Origin: Neptunitalea chrysea
GTDB taxonomy: Bacteria > Bacteroidota > Bacteroidia > Flavobacteriales > Flavobacteriaceae
Direction: 5' to 3'
Assembly: GCF_027924145.1 (NCBI RefSeq)
Contig: NZ_BRVP01000003.1
Span: 170,776-234,775 of the forward strand
Length of the DNA stretch: 64,000 bases
The notes under the pieces are model-generated. The model was not told the origin of the DNA. It was given only the letters and a program-made list of their open reading frames with translations, and made no database searches. The translations under genes were made by a program, and so were the position numbers. Below, piece after piece: positions 18,200-26,759 of the stretch. Positions within the stretch are counted from its first letter, which is position 1; every line of letters begins with the position of its first letter.

Positions 18200-19414
18200 A
18201 TGCTTGAGAAAGTTTTACAAAACAACATGTGTGCAGGTTGTGGTTTATGTGAAAGTGCTTTTGGTTCTGACAAGTTAAAAGTAGAAATGAACGAAGAAGG
18301 CTTTTTTAGACCAAACTTGACTCAAAATTTAACTACAGAAGAGACAGAAGCATTTTTAAAGTTTTGTCCGGGAACTACAGTGAAGAAAGAAATTTTACCT
18401 ACGCCAAATTATGATGGTATATGGGGAGAAATTTATTCTTCATATATAGGAGCCTCTTCAGATGAAAAAATTAGGAGTGAAGCTTCATCAGGAGGAGGGA
18501 TCTCAACTATATTAGTGTACCTTTTAGAGAAAAAAATTGTAGATGCAGTAATACATGTAGGAGCAAGTTCTGAAGACCCTTTTATGAATATTGTTAAGCT
18601 AAGTACAACAAAAGAGCAAGTTGTTAGTAATGCTAATTCACGATATTCTCCATCGGCACCACTAAAAAATATAAATGAAATAGTAGAAAATTTAGATTTC
18701 AATTCTTATGCTTTCGTTGGTAAACCATGTGATGTAGCTGCACTTAGACAGTATTCAGAAATTAACCCCGTAGTTAAAGAGAAAGTTAAATACATGATTT
18801 CCTTCTTTTGTGCAGGCGTACCTAGTATCAAGGCTACTAAGGATACAGTAGAAGCACTAGCTGTAGATCCTAATGAGGTTAAAAAGGTAGATTATAGAAA
18901 AGAGGGATGGCCTGGGTTTTTTAGAGTAATAGATAAAAAAGACAGGAAATATAAGTTGACGTATGCATTAACTTGGATGCGTTTACTAGGTCCAAGAGTA
19001 CAGTTCAGATGTAAAGTATGTCCAGATGGTATTGGTCATTTTTCCGATATTGTTTGTGCAGATGGATGGGATAATTTTGATAATAAAGGATTTCCAACAT
19101 TTAAAAATTCCCCAGGAAAGAGTCTTATCATAAGTAGAACGCTTAAAGGAGAAGAGTTACTTCAAGATGCCATTAGTGATGATTATCTTTTAAAGTTAAA
19201 TGAAATTAAAGATATCAGGTTGATTGATAAAATGCAGCCAGGTCAAATGTATAAGAAACAGTATCACCTTGTTAGAAGGGTAGCTTTGTTTTTAAAAACA
19301 CGTCATATTTTAAAAACAAACAAAGAGTTTTATCTTACGGCAACTTTTACTAAAGGGCCTATGGCTCAGCTGAAGAATTTTATTGGAACTTTTAAAAGGA
19401 TCAAGAAAGCTTAA
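18200..19414 (+). CDS. Coenzyme F420 hydrogenase/dehydrogenase beta-subunit-like protein
   Basis: This 404-residue protein has an N-terminal ferredoxin-like cluster site, NNMCAGCGLCESAF (cysteines near 11, 14 and 17), then the F420 hydrogenase beta-subunit domains with KPCDVAALRQY (near 175-185). A second cysteine set, FRCKVCPDGIGHFSDI, lies near 271-286. It is likely a flavin and iron-sulfur protein of the cytosol. Family members often sit beside polysaccharide pyruvyl transferases, exactly as here, but their function in polysaccharide synthesis is not established. The organism is not expected to make coenzyme F420, so the name reflects the fold only. Confidence 0.85.
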   Translation: MLEKVLQNNMCAGCGLCESAFGSDKLKVEMNEEGFFRPNLTQNLTTEETEAFLKFCPGTTVKKEILPTPNYDGIWGEIYSSYIGASSDEKIRSEASSGGGISTILVYLLEKKIVDAVIHVGASSEDPFMNIVKLSTTKEQVVSNANSRYSPSAPLKNINEIVENLDFNSYAFVGKPCDVAALRQYSEINPVVKEKVKYMISFFCAGVPSIKATKDTVEALAVDPNEVKKVDYRKEGWPGFFRVIDKKDRKYKLTYALTWMRLLGPRVQFRCKVCPDGIGHFSDIVCADGWDNFDNKGFPTFKNSPGKSLIISRTLKGEELLQDAISDDYLLKLNEIKDIRLIDKMQPGQMYKKQYHLVRRVALFLKTRHILKTNKEFYLTATFTKGPMAQLKNFIGTFKRIKKA

Positions 19415-19464
19415 TATATTTTTATCGAAATACTTGTTAGTGCAAGTTTTAATACAAAACCATA

Positions 19465-20631
19465 ATGAAGAAAACTATTTTTATTTCAGGACTATCCTTG
19501 ATAACGAATAACAGAGGTACCCAAGCATTAGGGTATGGGTCACTTTCCTTTTTAAAGGAAAAACATGGTATTGGAGAGGATGTTCAGATAATTACTCCAG
19601 ATGTTTATAAAAATCCGCTAAAGCAATGGAAAAATAGAATTAGAAAAGAGACCATAGAGTTAAATGGAGATGTCTTTAATATCTTATATAGAAAATATTG
19701 GCTTTATGATATTAAGTTTACAAATTTTATTTATAGATATTTAGGTATAATTATTGGTTTTACTCCATTTTCTAAAGCCGTTAAAAGAATGTTGTTTACT
19801 GCTGCCATTTGCGGTGGAGATGGGTTTGCAGATATATATTCAGATAAAACAATGAGATATCATGTTAGATGGATTTTAGAGGCTAAGAAGTATAATAAAA
19901 ATTATATTTTTCTCCCTCAAACCTTGGGGCCATTTAATAAAAAATATAATTATGAGTATGCCGCTAAATTACTTTCCGAAGCAAAACAAGTGTATGTTAG
20001 AGATACTGCTTTTGTAGAAGATCTTAATAAGATTGGAGTAAAGTATGAAATATGTGATGATTTATCATATTATATGCATGCAATGCCTTGGGATATTAAT
20101 GTAGAGCCAAATGCTGTCGGAATTAATATTAGCGGTTTGTGTTATTACAATGCATTCGAAAATTTAGCTGGTAGATTTGAAAACTATAAATTATTTCTAC
20201 ATGAAATAGTTAAATATTATCAAAGTATTTCTACTCCCGTGTATTTGGTAGCTCATTCATTTAATTATTACTCACCTGAAGTTAATGCAGATGATTTACA
20301 GGCTTCAAGAGATTTTTATAATGAGCTAGTTAATAAGGAGAACGTGATTTTAATAGATAAAGATTTAAAGTCACCTGAGATTAAATATATAATTTCTAAG
20401 ACTTCTTTTTTTATAGGGTCTCGTATGCATTCATGTTTTGCTTCTATTTATACAAAGACTCCAGTATTTGGTTTAGGTTATAGTTATAAGTATGAGCATA
20501 ATTTTAAAAGATATGGATTAGAGGATAGTTATATTTCTGTTGTAGATTTGAAAAAAGAAGATATTCCTTCTGTGATAGAAAAAATTAAAGATATCCAAGC
20601 TAAAAAGTTGGTTGGGCATATAAAGAAGTAA
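19465..20631 (+). CDS. Polysaccharide pyruvyl transferase family protein
   Basis: This 388-residue protein belongs to the polysaccharide pyruvyl transferase family (CsaB/WcaK-like), GT-B fold enzymes that add ketal-linked pyruvate to sugars using phosphoenolpyruvate. Recognisable parts are the N-terminal NNRGTQALGYGS, GGDGFADIYSDK near 115-126, the FLPQTLGPF segment near 152-160, and a C-terminal GSRMHSCFASI near 317-327. It forms a pair with the F420-hydrogenase-like gene upstream. Pyruvate would add negative charge to the polysaccharide. Confidence 0.88.
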   Translation: MKKTIFISGLSLITNNRGTQALGYGSLSFLKEKHGIGEDVQIITPDVYKNPLKQWKNRIRKETIELNGDVFNILYRKYWLYDIKFTNFIYRYLGIIIGFTPFSKAVKRMLFTAAICGGDGFADIYSDKTMRYHVRWILEAKKYNKNYIFLPQTLGPFNKKYNYEYAAKLLSEAKQVYVRDTAFVEDLNKIGVKYEICDDLSYYMHAMPWDINVEPNAVGINISGLCYYNAFENLAGRFENYKLFLHEIVKYYQSISTPVYLVAHSFNYYSPEVNADDLQASRDFYNELVNKENVILIDKDLKSPEIKYIISKTSFFIGSRMHSCFASIYTKTPVFGLGYSYKYEHNFKRYGLEDSYISVVDLKKEDIPSVIEKIKDIQAKKLVGHIKK

Positions 20632-20666
20632 AAGATAACTTTATTTTAAAGAAGAAATTTTAGTTT

Positions 20667-21947
20667 ATGTTAGGGAGTATATTTTCAGTTTATTTATCAA
20701 TCACAGCTTTGTTGTGTTTTGTGAAAATACGATGGGGTATTGCGATGTTTCTACTCTACGTTATACTTGTGCCTTACATAAGCTTTTTTTCTTTTGGACA
20801 AAACTTATTTTCATTAATCGTTTTTGTTTCAGTATTTTTCAAATATAACATTAAGAGTATCATAATAAAGCCGCTTTATCCATTTATTCTCTTGTATGTT
20901 GTTCAACTTTTTATGATTCCATTTCATGACAAGGTTCCTTATGGCTTCCAGTTTAATATTTGGAGGTCACAGTTTATGACAATTTTGTTATTGCCTTTTG
21001 CTGCTATAAATGTTTTAGATAAAGATCCTAAGGCATTACGTTTATTTACTAGGGTCCTTATAATAGCAATTGCCGTGGCTATTGGATATTCATTTTTTTT
21101 GACGAAAATGAGAGGGTTTAATCCGTACATTATGGCAATTTTTTCAATGAGTGGACGAGAATTTGACCAAGAGTACTTTATGGCAGAAGGAGGAGGAAGA
21201 GTTTTTGGTCGTATTAGTGGTGTTTTTGATCATCCTATGACCAATGGGTTATTCTTATCGTTTTCTTTACTATTTTTAATGACCAAAGTTAACTTTAATA
21301 AGTTGTTCAAAAATAAGCTTTTGATCTTTTTTATACTTGTAAATTTTATTTGTATAGTGATAATCGGGGTTAGATCAGCAATTGTTGGTTTGGGATTTGG
21401 ATTAGTCATGTTCTTATTAAAAGAACGAAAATTTAATGTGATGTTTGCAGGATTATTTGGGTTAGTTTTAGTATTAATTATATTATCGCAGATACCAGGT
21501 ATGGAAGATTTTACAAAATCTATTGTAGATCCAGAATCTTCAAATGTAAAAGGATCATCACTTGATATGAGAACAGTCCAGTTTGAAGGATGCATTGATG
21601 AAATCCAAAATAATTTTTTATTTGGTAACGGTTTTGCGTGGACTAGTTATTATAGGCTAAATTTTGGCACGCACCCCACAATGCTTGCTTTTGAAAGTTT
21701 AATTATAATGGTGCTGTGTAATAGTGGATTTATCGGTTTAGTTTTGTGGGGCGTTATGATTTTTAAGTATTTAAAACTTGTTAATAGAAAGATTCGTTTG
21801 GCTTCTCATAAAAGTGTTTTATATGCATTTATGGCTAGTTATATTGGATATTCAACTATAACCGGTGAATACGGATATTTAAAGTATTTTTTAATTTTCT
21901 ATTCACTTATATACATGCAAAATATTAAAAATATTAGTAAGATATAA
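20667..21947 (+). CDS. O-antigen ligase/polymerase-like membrane protein (Wzy candidate)
   Basis: This 426-residue, strongly hydrophobic protein has about 11-12 membrane segments and a Wzy_C-type (O-antigen ligase) layout. The segment FGRISGVFDHPMTNGLFLS (near 174-192) is followed by GVRSAIVGLGFG (near 233-244), and a periplasmic loop (about 275-330) includes GNGFAWTSYYR. In a block with a flippase and Wza/Wzc, it most likely polymerises repeat units at the periplasmic face. A ligase role cannot be excluded from sequence. Confidence 0.82.
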   Translation: MLGSIFSVYLSITALLCFVKIRWGIAMFLLYVILVPYISFFSFGQNLFSLIVFVSVFFKYNIKSIIIKPLYPFILLYVVQLFMIPFHDKVPYGFQFNIWRSQFMTILLLPFAAINVLDKDPKALRLFTRVLIIAIAVAIGYSFFLTKMRGFNPYIMAIFSMSGREFDQEYFMAEGGGRVFGRISGVFDHPMTNGLFLSFSLLFLMTKVNFNKLFKNKLLIFFILVNFICIVIIGVRSAIVGLGFGLVMFLLKERKFNVMFAGLFGLVLVLIILSQIPGMEDFTKSIVDPESSNVKGSSLDMRTVQFEGCIDEIQNNFLFGNGFAWTSYYRLNFGTHPTMLAFESLIIMVLCNSGFIGLVLWGVMIFKYLKLVNRKIRLASHKSVLYAFMASYIGYSTITGEYGYLKYFLIFYSLIYMQNIKNISKI

Positions 21948-21959
21948 AAAAAGTAAACT

Positions 21960-23057
21960 ATGAGTACAAAAGCTAGGGTAATAGCATTTTATCTTCCTCA
22001 ATTTCATCCCATTCCTGAAAATGATAAGTTTTGGGGAAAAGGATTTACAGAGTGGACTAATGTTGGTAAAGCTAAACCTTTATTTAAAGGGCATTACCAG
22101 CCTCGTGTACCGGCAGATTTAGGGTATTATGATTTGAGAATGCCCGAAGCTAGAGAGGCACAAGCAGAAATGGCTAAGGAAGCAGGTGTTGAAGGTTTTA
22201 TGTATTGGCATTATTGGTTTGGTAATGGTAAGCGCTTGTTAGAAAAACCATTTAATGAGGTTTTGGCTTCAGGGAAGCCAGATTTTCCTTTTTGTTTAGG
22301 TTGGGCTAATCATTCGTGGTCTACACATTCTTGGAATAGCGAAACACAATGGCAGAAAGATCAAAATATTGTTGAACAACTGTATCCTGGTAAGGAAGAT
22401 TATATTAATCATTTTAATACAGTATTACCGGCGTTTAAAGATAAGCGATATATAACTGTAGATGATAAGCCTTTGTTTTTAATCTATGCGGCTAAAGATA
22501 TACCTGATCCAAAAGAATTTATTGATTTATGGAGAGAGTTAGCTTTAAAAAATGGATTGAAAGGAATTCATTTTGTAGCCATGCATGGAGGTTGGATGAA
22601 TGATATTCAGGAATATTATGATTGGGGTTTTGATGCTGTTAACTCTAGAGCTTTATGGCACGCAGAAGCAAAAGCCAAAGGTAAATACCAAAAACTTGTA
22701 GAGCATAAGTTGCGTAAGAAATTTGGAGGGGTAACATTAGATAAATATGATTATGAAAAGGTGATGAAACATTATTTTACAGAATTTGATAAAAAAGATA
22801 ATGTTTATCCTACAGTAATTCCTCAATGGGATAGATCTGCTAGATCTGGAAGGCGAGCTGTTATTTATCATGGGAGTACTCCAGAGTTATTTAAAAAACA
22901 TTTGGAAGAAGGGCTTGAAATAATTAAAGATAAGCCTGAAGAAAATAAAATATTATTTCTTAAATCTTGGAATGAATGGGCAGAAGGAAATTATATGGAA
23001 CCTGATCTAAAGTTTGGGCATGGTTATCTAGATGCTTTAAAATCATGTGTTAAATAG
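21960..23057 (+). CDS. WbsX-type / glycoside hydrolase family 99-like protein
   Basis: This 365-residue protein matches the WbsX family (GH99-like domain) common in O-antigen and capsule loci. The N-terminal AFYLPQFHPIPENDKFWGKG, then FTEWTNV, YHYWFGNGKRLL-like sequence, FCLGWANHSW and the C-terminal KSWNEWAEGNYMEPD are all diagnostic. Members are annotated either as glycosyltransferases or as GH99-like hydrolases, and their actual reaction is uncertain. There is no signal peptide, so it acts in the cytosol, more in keeping with assembly than breakdown. Confidence 0.87.
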   Translation: MSTKARVIAFYLPQFHPIPENDKFWGKGFTEWTNVGKAKPLFKGHYQPRVPADLGYYDLRMPEAREAQAEMAKEAGVEGFMYWHYWFGNGKRLLEKPFNEVLASGKPDFPFCLGWANHSWSTHSWNSETQWQKDQNIVEQLYPGKEDYINHFNTVLPAFKDKRYITVDDKPLFLIYAAKDIPDPKEFIDLWRELALKNGLKGIHFVAMHGGWMNDIQEYYDWGFDAVNSRALWHAEAKAKGKYQKLVEHKLRKKFGGVTLDKYDYEKVMKHYFTEFDKKDNVYPTVIPQWDRSARSGRRAVIYHGSTPELFKKHLEEGLEIIKDKPEENKILFLKSWNEWAEGNYMEPDLKFGHGYLDALKSCVK

Positions 23058-23069
23058 AGTTAGTGATCT

Positions 23070-24176
23070 ATGAAAATACTTTTTTTATCAGATAGTTTAA
23101 AGGGTGGAGGTAAAGAACGCCGCATGATTGAACTTATAAAAGGCTTAGATAAGTCTAAAGATTATGAAATTAGTCTGTTAGCACTTGATGATGATGTGTT
23201 TTATAAAGATATTTTTGAGACAAATTGTGAATTGAAGACACTTAAAAGAAGTAAAGGGTATGAATTAAAAATACAGAAGCTGGTTTTAGGTTATATAAAA
23301 GAGATTAAGCCTGATGTAATTCATTTTTGGGGTGAATTATGTATGATATATTTAACACCGCTATTTATTACAAATAGAAAGATAGTTTTTTTTAGTAGTA
23401 TTATTGCGGATACATCTCCTAAGAAAGGCTTTGTACGAAATATGATTAGGAGATATAGTTTTAAAAAATCAACTTTGATTTTATCGAACACATTTGCTGG
23501 GCTTAGAGCTTATGGTGCTTCTGAGAATAAGAGTAAGGTTATATATAACGGATTTGATTTCAACCGAATTTCTGATTTAAAGGATAAAGTTAATATTAGA
23601 ACCAAGTATCAAATTAAGTCTGATTTTGTATTAATGATGGTTGGAGTGTATAACGATAGAAAAGATTATCCAACGTTTTTAAAAGCAACTGAATTACTTC
23701 TTCAGAAAGGATATAAAATATCTGTAATAACTGCGGGAGATGGAGATTATTCTGAGTATAAGAATATGATTCGTTCTGAAAATTTAGATTTCTATCATTT
23801 CTTAAATTTTCAAAATGACATAGAGTCTATTATGAATATTGCAAGTATAGGTGTATTGTGTTCAAATAGTACAAAACATGGCGAAGGCATTTCTAATGCT
23901 TTGCTTGAATTTATGGCTCTTGGTAAGCCTGTTATTGGTACCAATGATGGTGGAAATGTAGAGTTAATAGAAGACGGGATATCTGGATACCTTACTAATA
24001 TTAATGACCACGTGGATTTATGTTCAAAGCTGATGAGTATACTTGATAATGAAAAATTAAATAAGGATATGGGAGATAGGTCATTAGAAATAGTTAAGAA
24101 TAAGTTTTCATACTCTAATATGATAGCTCAATTTCTGTCAGAATATGATAAAATAAATCGAAATTTGATAAAATAA
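23070..24176 (+). CDS. GT4-family glycosyltransferase
   Basis: This 368-residue GT-B protein has SLKGGGKERRMIELI at the N-terminus (near 9-23), the acceptor/donor hinge near residue 190 (MVGVYNDRKDYPTFLKA), and the GT4 donor-site stretch HGEGISNALLEFMALGKPVIG (a retaining E-x7-E-like motif) near 270-290. It lies 12 bases after the WbsX gene and seven before the acetyltransferase. Sugar specificity cannot be told from sequence. It is probably one of the enzymes that extend the repeat unit at the inner face of the membrane. Confidence 0.87.
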   Translation: MKILFLSDSLKGGGKERRMIELIKGLDKSKDYEISLLALDDDVFYKDIFETNCELKTLKRSKGYELKIQKLVLGYIKEIKPDVIHFWGELCMIYLTPLFITNRKIVFFSSIIADTSPKKGFVRNMIRRYSFKKSTLILSNTFAGLRAYGASENKSKVIYNGFDFNRISDLKDKVNIRTKYQIKSDFVLMMVGVYNDRKDYPTFLKATELLLQKGYKISVITAGDGDYSEYKNMIRSENLDFYHFLNFQNDIESIMNIASIGVLCSNSTKHGEGISNALLEFMALGKPVIGTNDGGNVELIEDGISGYLTNINDHVDLCSKLMSILDNEKLNKDMGDRSLEIVKNKFSYSNMIAQFLSEYDKINRNLIK

Positions 24177-24182
24177 ATATAT

Positions 24183-24665
24183 ATGTCCTTTTTAACGCAA
24201 GATTTCGAATTTAACAAAAATAATACAAAAGGGAAAATTATAGCTTTTGGTTTTCGATTGGCTAATTTGAGTTGTAAAAGTAAATTTTATAAGATAATTT
24301 TAACTCCATATCGTATTTTTTATAAGTTTTGTTTTGATTGGATTCTTGGTTTTGAGGTGCCATACAATACAGTTATAAAGAAAGGGTTTAAAGTATATCA
24401 TCATCAATCTATAGTTATTAATAAGAGAACTAAAATTGGTGAGAATTTTATCTTAAGACAAAGTGTAACAATAGGTAACACTAAAAGTGGTTCTAACTGT
24501 CCAGTTATTGGAAATAATGTTGAATTAGGAGCTAATGTAATTATTATTGGAGATATTAACATAGGTAATAATGTTGTTATAGGGGCAGGCTCTGTTGTAG
24601 TTAAAGATATACCTGATAACAGTGTAGTGGTAGGTAATCCTGCTAGAGTAATAAAATCTTTATAA
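24183..24665 (+). CDS. Serine acetyltransferase-like O-acetyltransferase (left-handed beta helix)
   Basis: This 160-residue protein carries hexapeptide repeats of the left-handed beta-helix acyltransferases from about residue 70 on (IGENFILRQSVTIG, then IGNNVELGANVIIIG, IGNNVVIGAGSVV), ending in the usual VVGNPARVIKSL. The N-terminal 60 residues are helical. CysE-like proteins in capsule loci usually acetylate a sugar rather than serine. No cysteine synthase or sulfide gene is near, so a sugar O-acetyltransferase is the better reading. Confidence 0.82.
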   Translation: MSFLTQDFEFNKNNTKGKIIAFGFRLANLSCKSKFYKIILTPYRIFYKFCFDWILGFEVPYNTVIKKGFKVYHHQSIVINKRTKIGENFILRQSVTIGNTKSGSNCPVIGNNVELGANVIIIGDINIGNNVVIGAGSVVVKDIPDNSVVVGNPARVIKSL

Positions 24666-24687
24666 ATTAATTAAATAAAAGTAAATA

Positions 24688-25638
24688 ATGATTTTTATAA
24701 TAGGAGCTCCAAGATCAGGAACTAAATTATTAAGACAAATATTAAATAATCATAGTCAGATTTATATACCTGAAGCAGAAACAATGTTTCTTTACAAGCT
24801 TTATTTGTCTTGGGATCAGTTCAAAGATTTATCAGATAGGAATAATTTTGACGAATTGGTTCAGTATATTCTCGAAACACCCTTTTATTCCTATTTGAAG
24901 GAGGAGCACTCAGAAAAAATCATAGATTTTGATAAATGGTATAGCAGTTGTTCTGAGTGGAGTTATAGTCATGTAATGATGAAGTTTTTTGAAATTTGTG
25001 CATTTCATTATGGTAAATCGATGTTTGGAGATAAAACGCCTTCTTATTTGTATCCTATAGATTTTATTAGAAATCAATTTAAAGAGGTGAGAATAATCCA
25101 TATTGTTAGAGATCCACGAGATTATGTGTTGTCAGTGAATAAAGCATGGGGGAAAAATATTTTTAGATCAGCACAAAGATGGAATGATTGGTTAAATCTA
25201 GTTAATAAGGATTTAGGATTAAAGGAAGATAATATACTAGTTACTTATGAGAATTTGCTTTCTAATTCTGAAAAAGAGACGGAAAGGATTCTATCTTTTT
25301 TAAAAATAAGTTATGAACCTAATTTATTTGTTTTTAATGGTCAAATTGAACCTGTTGGAGATGCTAAAAATGAAGGGAAAATTAAGAAGGATAATTTTGG
25401 GAAGTGGAAACGAGAATTAAGTTCTAATAAGCTAAGAATAATAGAAGAATTATGTTATCAAAACCTGAAGGATTTAGGATATAAAATTGAATTAGGTAAG
25501 AAACAAAAGAAACTTAGTAATATAAAGTTTATATATTATAAGGGTTTGGATTCATTGAGTTTATTAATTTATGCCTATAAACGAAAAGGGTATCTAGGTT
25601 TAAAAAGACAATTAAAACTAATGATTTTTTCTAAATAA
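24688..25638 (+). CDS. PAPS-dependent sulfotransferase
   Basis: This 316-residue protein carries both PAPS-binding signatures of the sulfotransferase family. The 5'-phosphosulfate loop GAPRSGTK is at residues 6-13, and the 3'-phosphate motif IVRDPRDYVLSV is near 139-150. GDKTPSYL near 112-119 supplies the usual acceptor-side region. It has no signal peptide, so it would act in the cytosol on nucleotide- or lipid-linked sugars. It sits between the acetyltransferase and a glycosyltransferase, in the same block as cysCDNQ. I infer that it sulfates the polysaccharide repeat unit; the acceptor is unknown. Confidence 0.87.
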   Translation: MIFIIGAPRSGTKLLRQILNNHSQIYIPEAETMFLYKLYLSWDQFKDLSDRNNFDELVQYILETPFYSYLKEEHSEKIIDFDKWYSSCSEWSYSHVMMKFFEICAFHYGKSMFGDKTPSYLYPIDFIRNQFKEVRIIHIVRDPRDYVLSVNKAWGKNIFRSAQRWNDWLNLVNKDLGLKEDNILVTYENLLSNSEKETERILSFLKISYEPNLFVFNGQIEPVGDAKNEGKIKKDNFGKWKRELSSNKLRIIEELCYQNLKDLGYKIELGKKQKKLSNIKFIYYKGLDSLSLLIYAYKRKGYLGLKRQLKLMIFSK

Positions 25639-25646
25639 AGTTGAAA

Positions 25647-26735
25647 ATGATACAAATTAATAAAAGTATTACTTCAAAAGTTCTAACTATTGGTCTTCAG
25701 TATAAGAATCATAGAGGAGGTATAGGAGGTGTTATAGATACGTATTCTAAATATTTTGAAAGTTTTAATTTTATATGTACTTATGGTATAACTTCTAGTA
25801 AGATTAAGATATTATTTAACTATATAAAATCATTGTTTAACACTTTTTTCTTTTTATTATTAAATAGAGAAGTAAAGATTGTACATATACATGGCGCTGC
25901 TAAAGGTAGTGTTTTTAGAAAGTACATTGTTTTCAATATTAGTAAACGTATTTTTAGAAAAAAAGTAATATTTCATAGTCATGCTTCAGAAATGGAGAAC
26001 TTCTATCATAAGGGCAATTACCTAGTAAAAAAGGTCTGTACAGATTTTTTTAATAGTGTGGATTTAATTATTTGTCTGTCATTGTCATGGGATAAATTCT
26101 ATAACTCTAATTTCAACCCTAAGTCTACAATAGTACTAGAAAATATTGTTGATCAACAAACAGATATAGAGGCTAAACAATACAATAATAGTTGTCCAAT
26201 TAGTTTTTTATTTTTGGGGGCAATAGGAGATAGAAAAGGAATATTTGATTTGCTTGAAGTAATTAGTTTGAATAAAGATTATTATAAGGGTAAAATAAAA
26301 TTAATTGTTGGTGGTAATGGGGAAGTAGATAAGTTAAGAAAAACTATATTAGATAACTCATTAGAAGAAATAGTTATATTTAAAGGATGGGTGTCAGGAG
26401 AAGAAAAAAGAAACTTGCTTGAGACAACAGATGTATATATTTTACCTTCTTATAATGAGGGGTTGCCTTTATCTATTCTAGAGGCAATGAGTTATGGCAT
26501 GCCTATAATTTCAACAAATGTAGGTGGGATTTCTGAAATAATTCATAACAATATAAATGGATGTTTAATTGAACCAGGAGATTTTAATGGAATACAGACT
26601 TCACTTAATTCATTTGTTGAGAGTCCAATTTTATTGAGAAGTTATGGGTTAAAATCATTAGATTTAGTTAAACCTTATTACTCAGAGAGTGTAATTCCTA
26701 AATTGAATAAAATATATCTAAAGTTACTCGAATAG
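25647..26735 (+). CDS. GT4-family glycosyltransferase
   Basis: This is a 362-residue GT-B glycosyltransferase. FLGAIGDRKGIFDLLEV (near 191-207) marks the start of the C-terminal Rossmann domain, and the donor-binding stretch YNEGLPLSILEAMSYGMPII lies near 269-288. N-terminal HRGGIGGVIDTYSKYF resembles the glycine-rich acceptor loop of this family. I chose ATG at 25647; a TTG at 25641 is an alternative two codons upstream. It follows the sulfotransferase by eight bases, so sulfation and this transfer step are probably linked in one assembly pathway. The donor sugar is not evident. Confidence 0.85.
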   Translation: MIQINKSITSKVLTIGLQYKNHRGGIGGVIDTYSKYFESFNFICTYGITSSKIKILFNYIKSLFNTFFFLLLNREVKIVHIHGAAKGSVFRKYIVFNISKRIFRKKVIFHSHASEMENFYHKGNYLVKKVCTDFFNSVDLIICLSLSWDKFYNSNFNPKSTIVLENIVDQQTDIEAKQYNNSCPISFLFLGAIGDRKGIFDLLEVISLNKDYYKGKIKLIVGGNGEVDKLRKTILDNSLEEIVIFKGWVSGEEKRNLLETTDVYILPSYNEGLPLSILEAMSYGMPIISTNVGGISEIIHNNINGCLIEPGDFNGIQTSLNSFVESPILLRSYGLKSLDLVKPYYSESVIPKLNKIYLKLLE

Positions 26736-26759
26736 ATTATATAAAATAAAACAATAATT

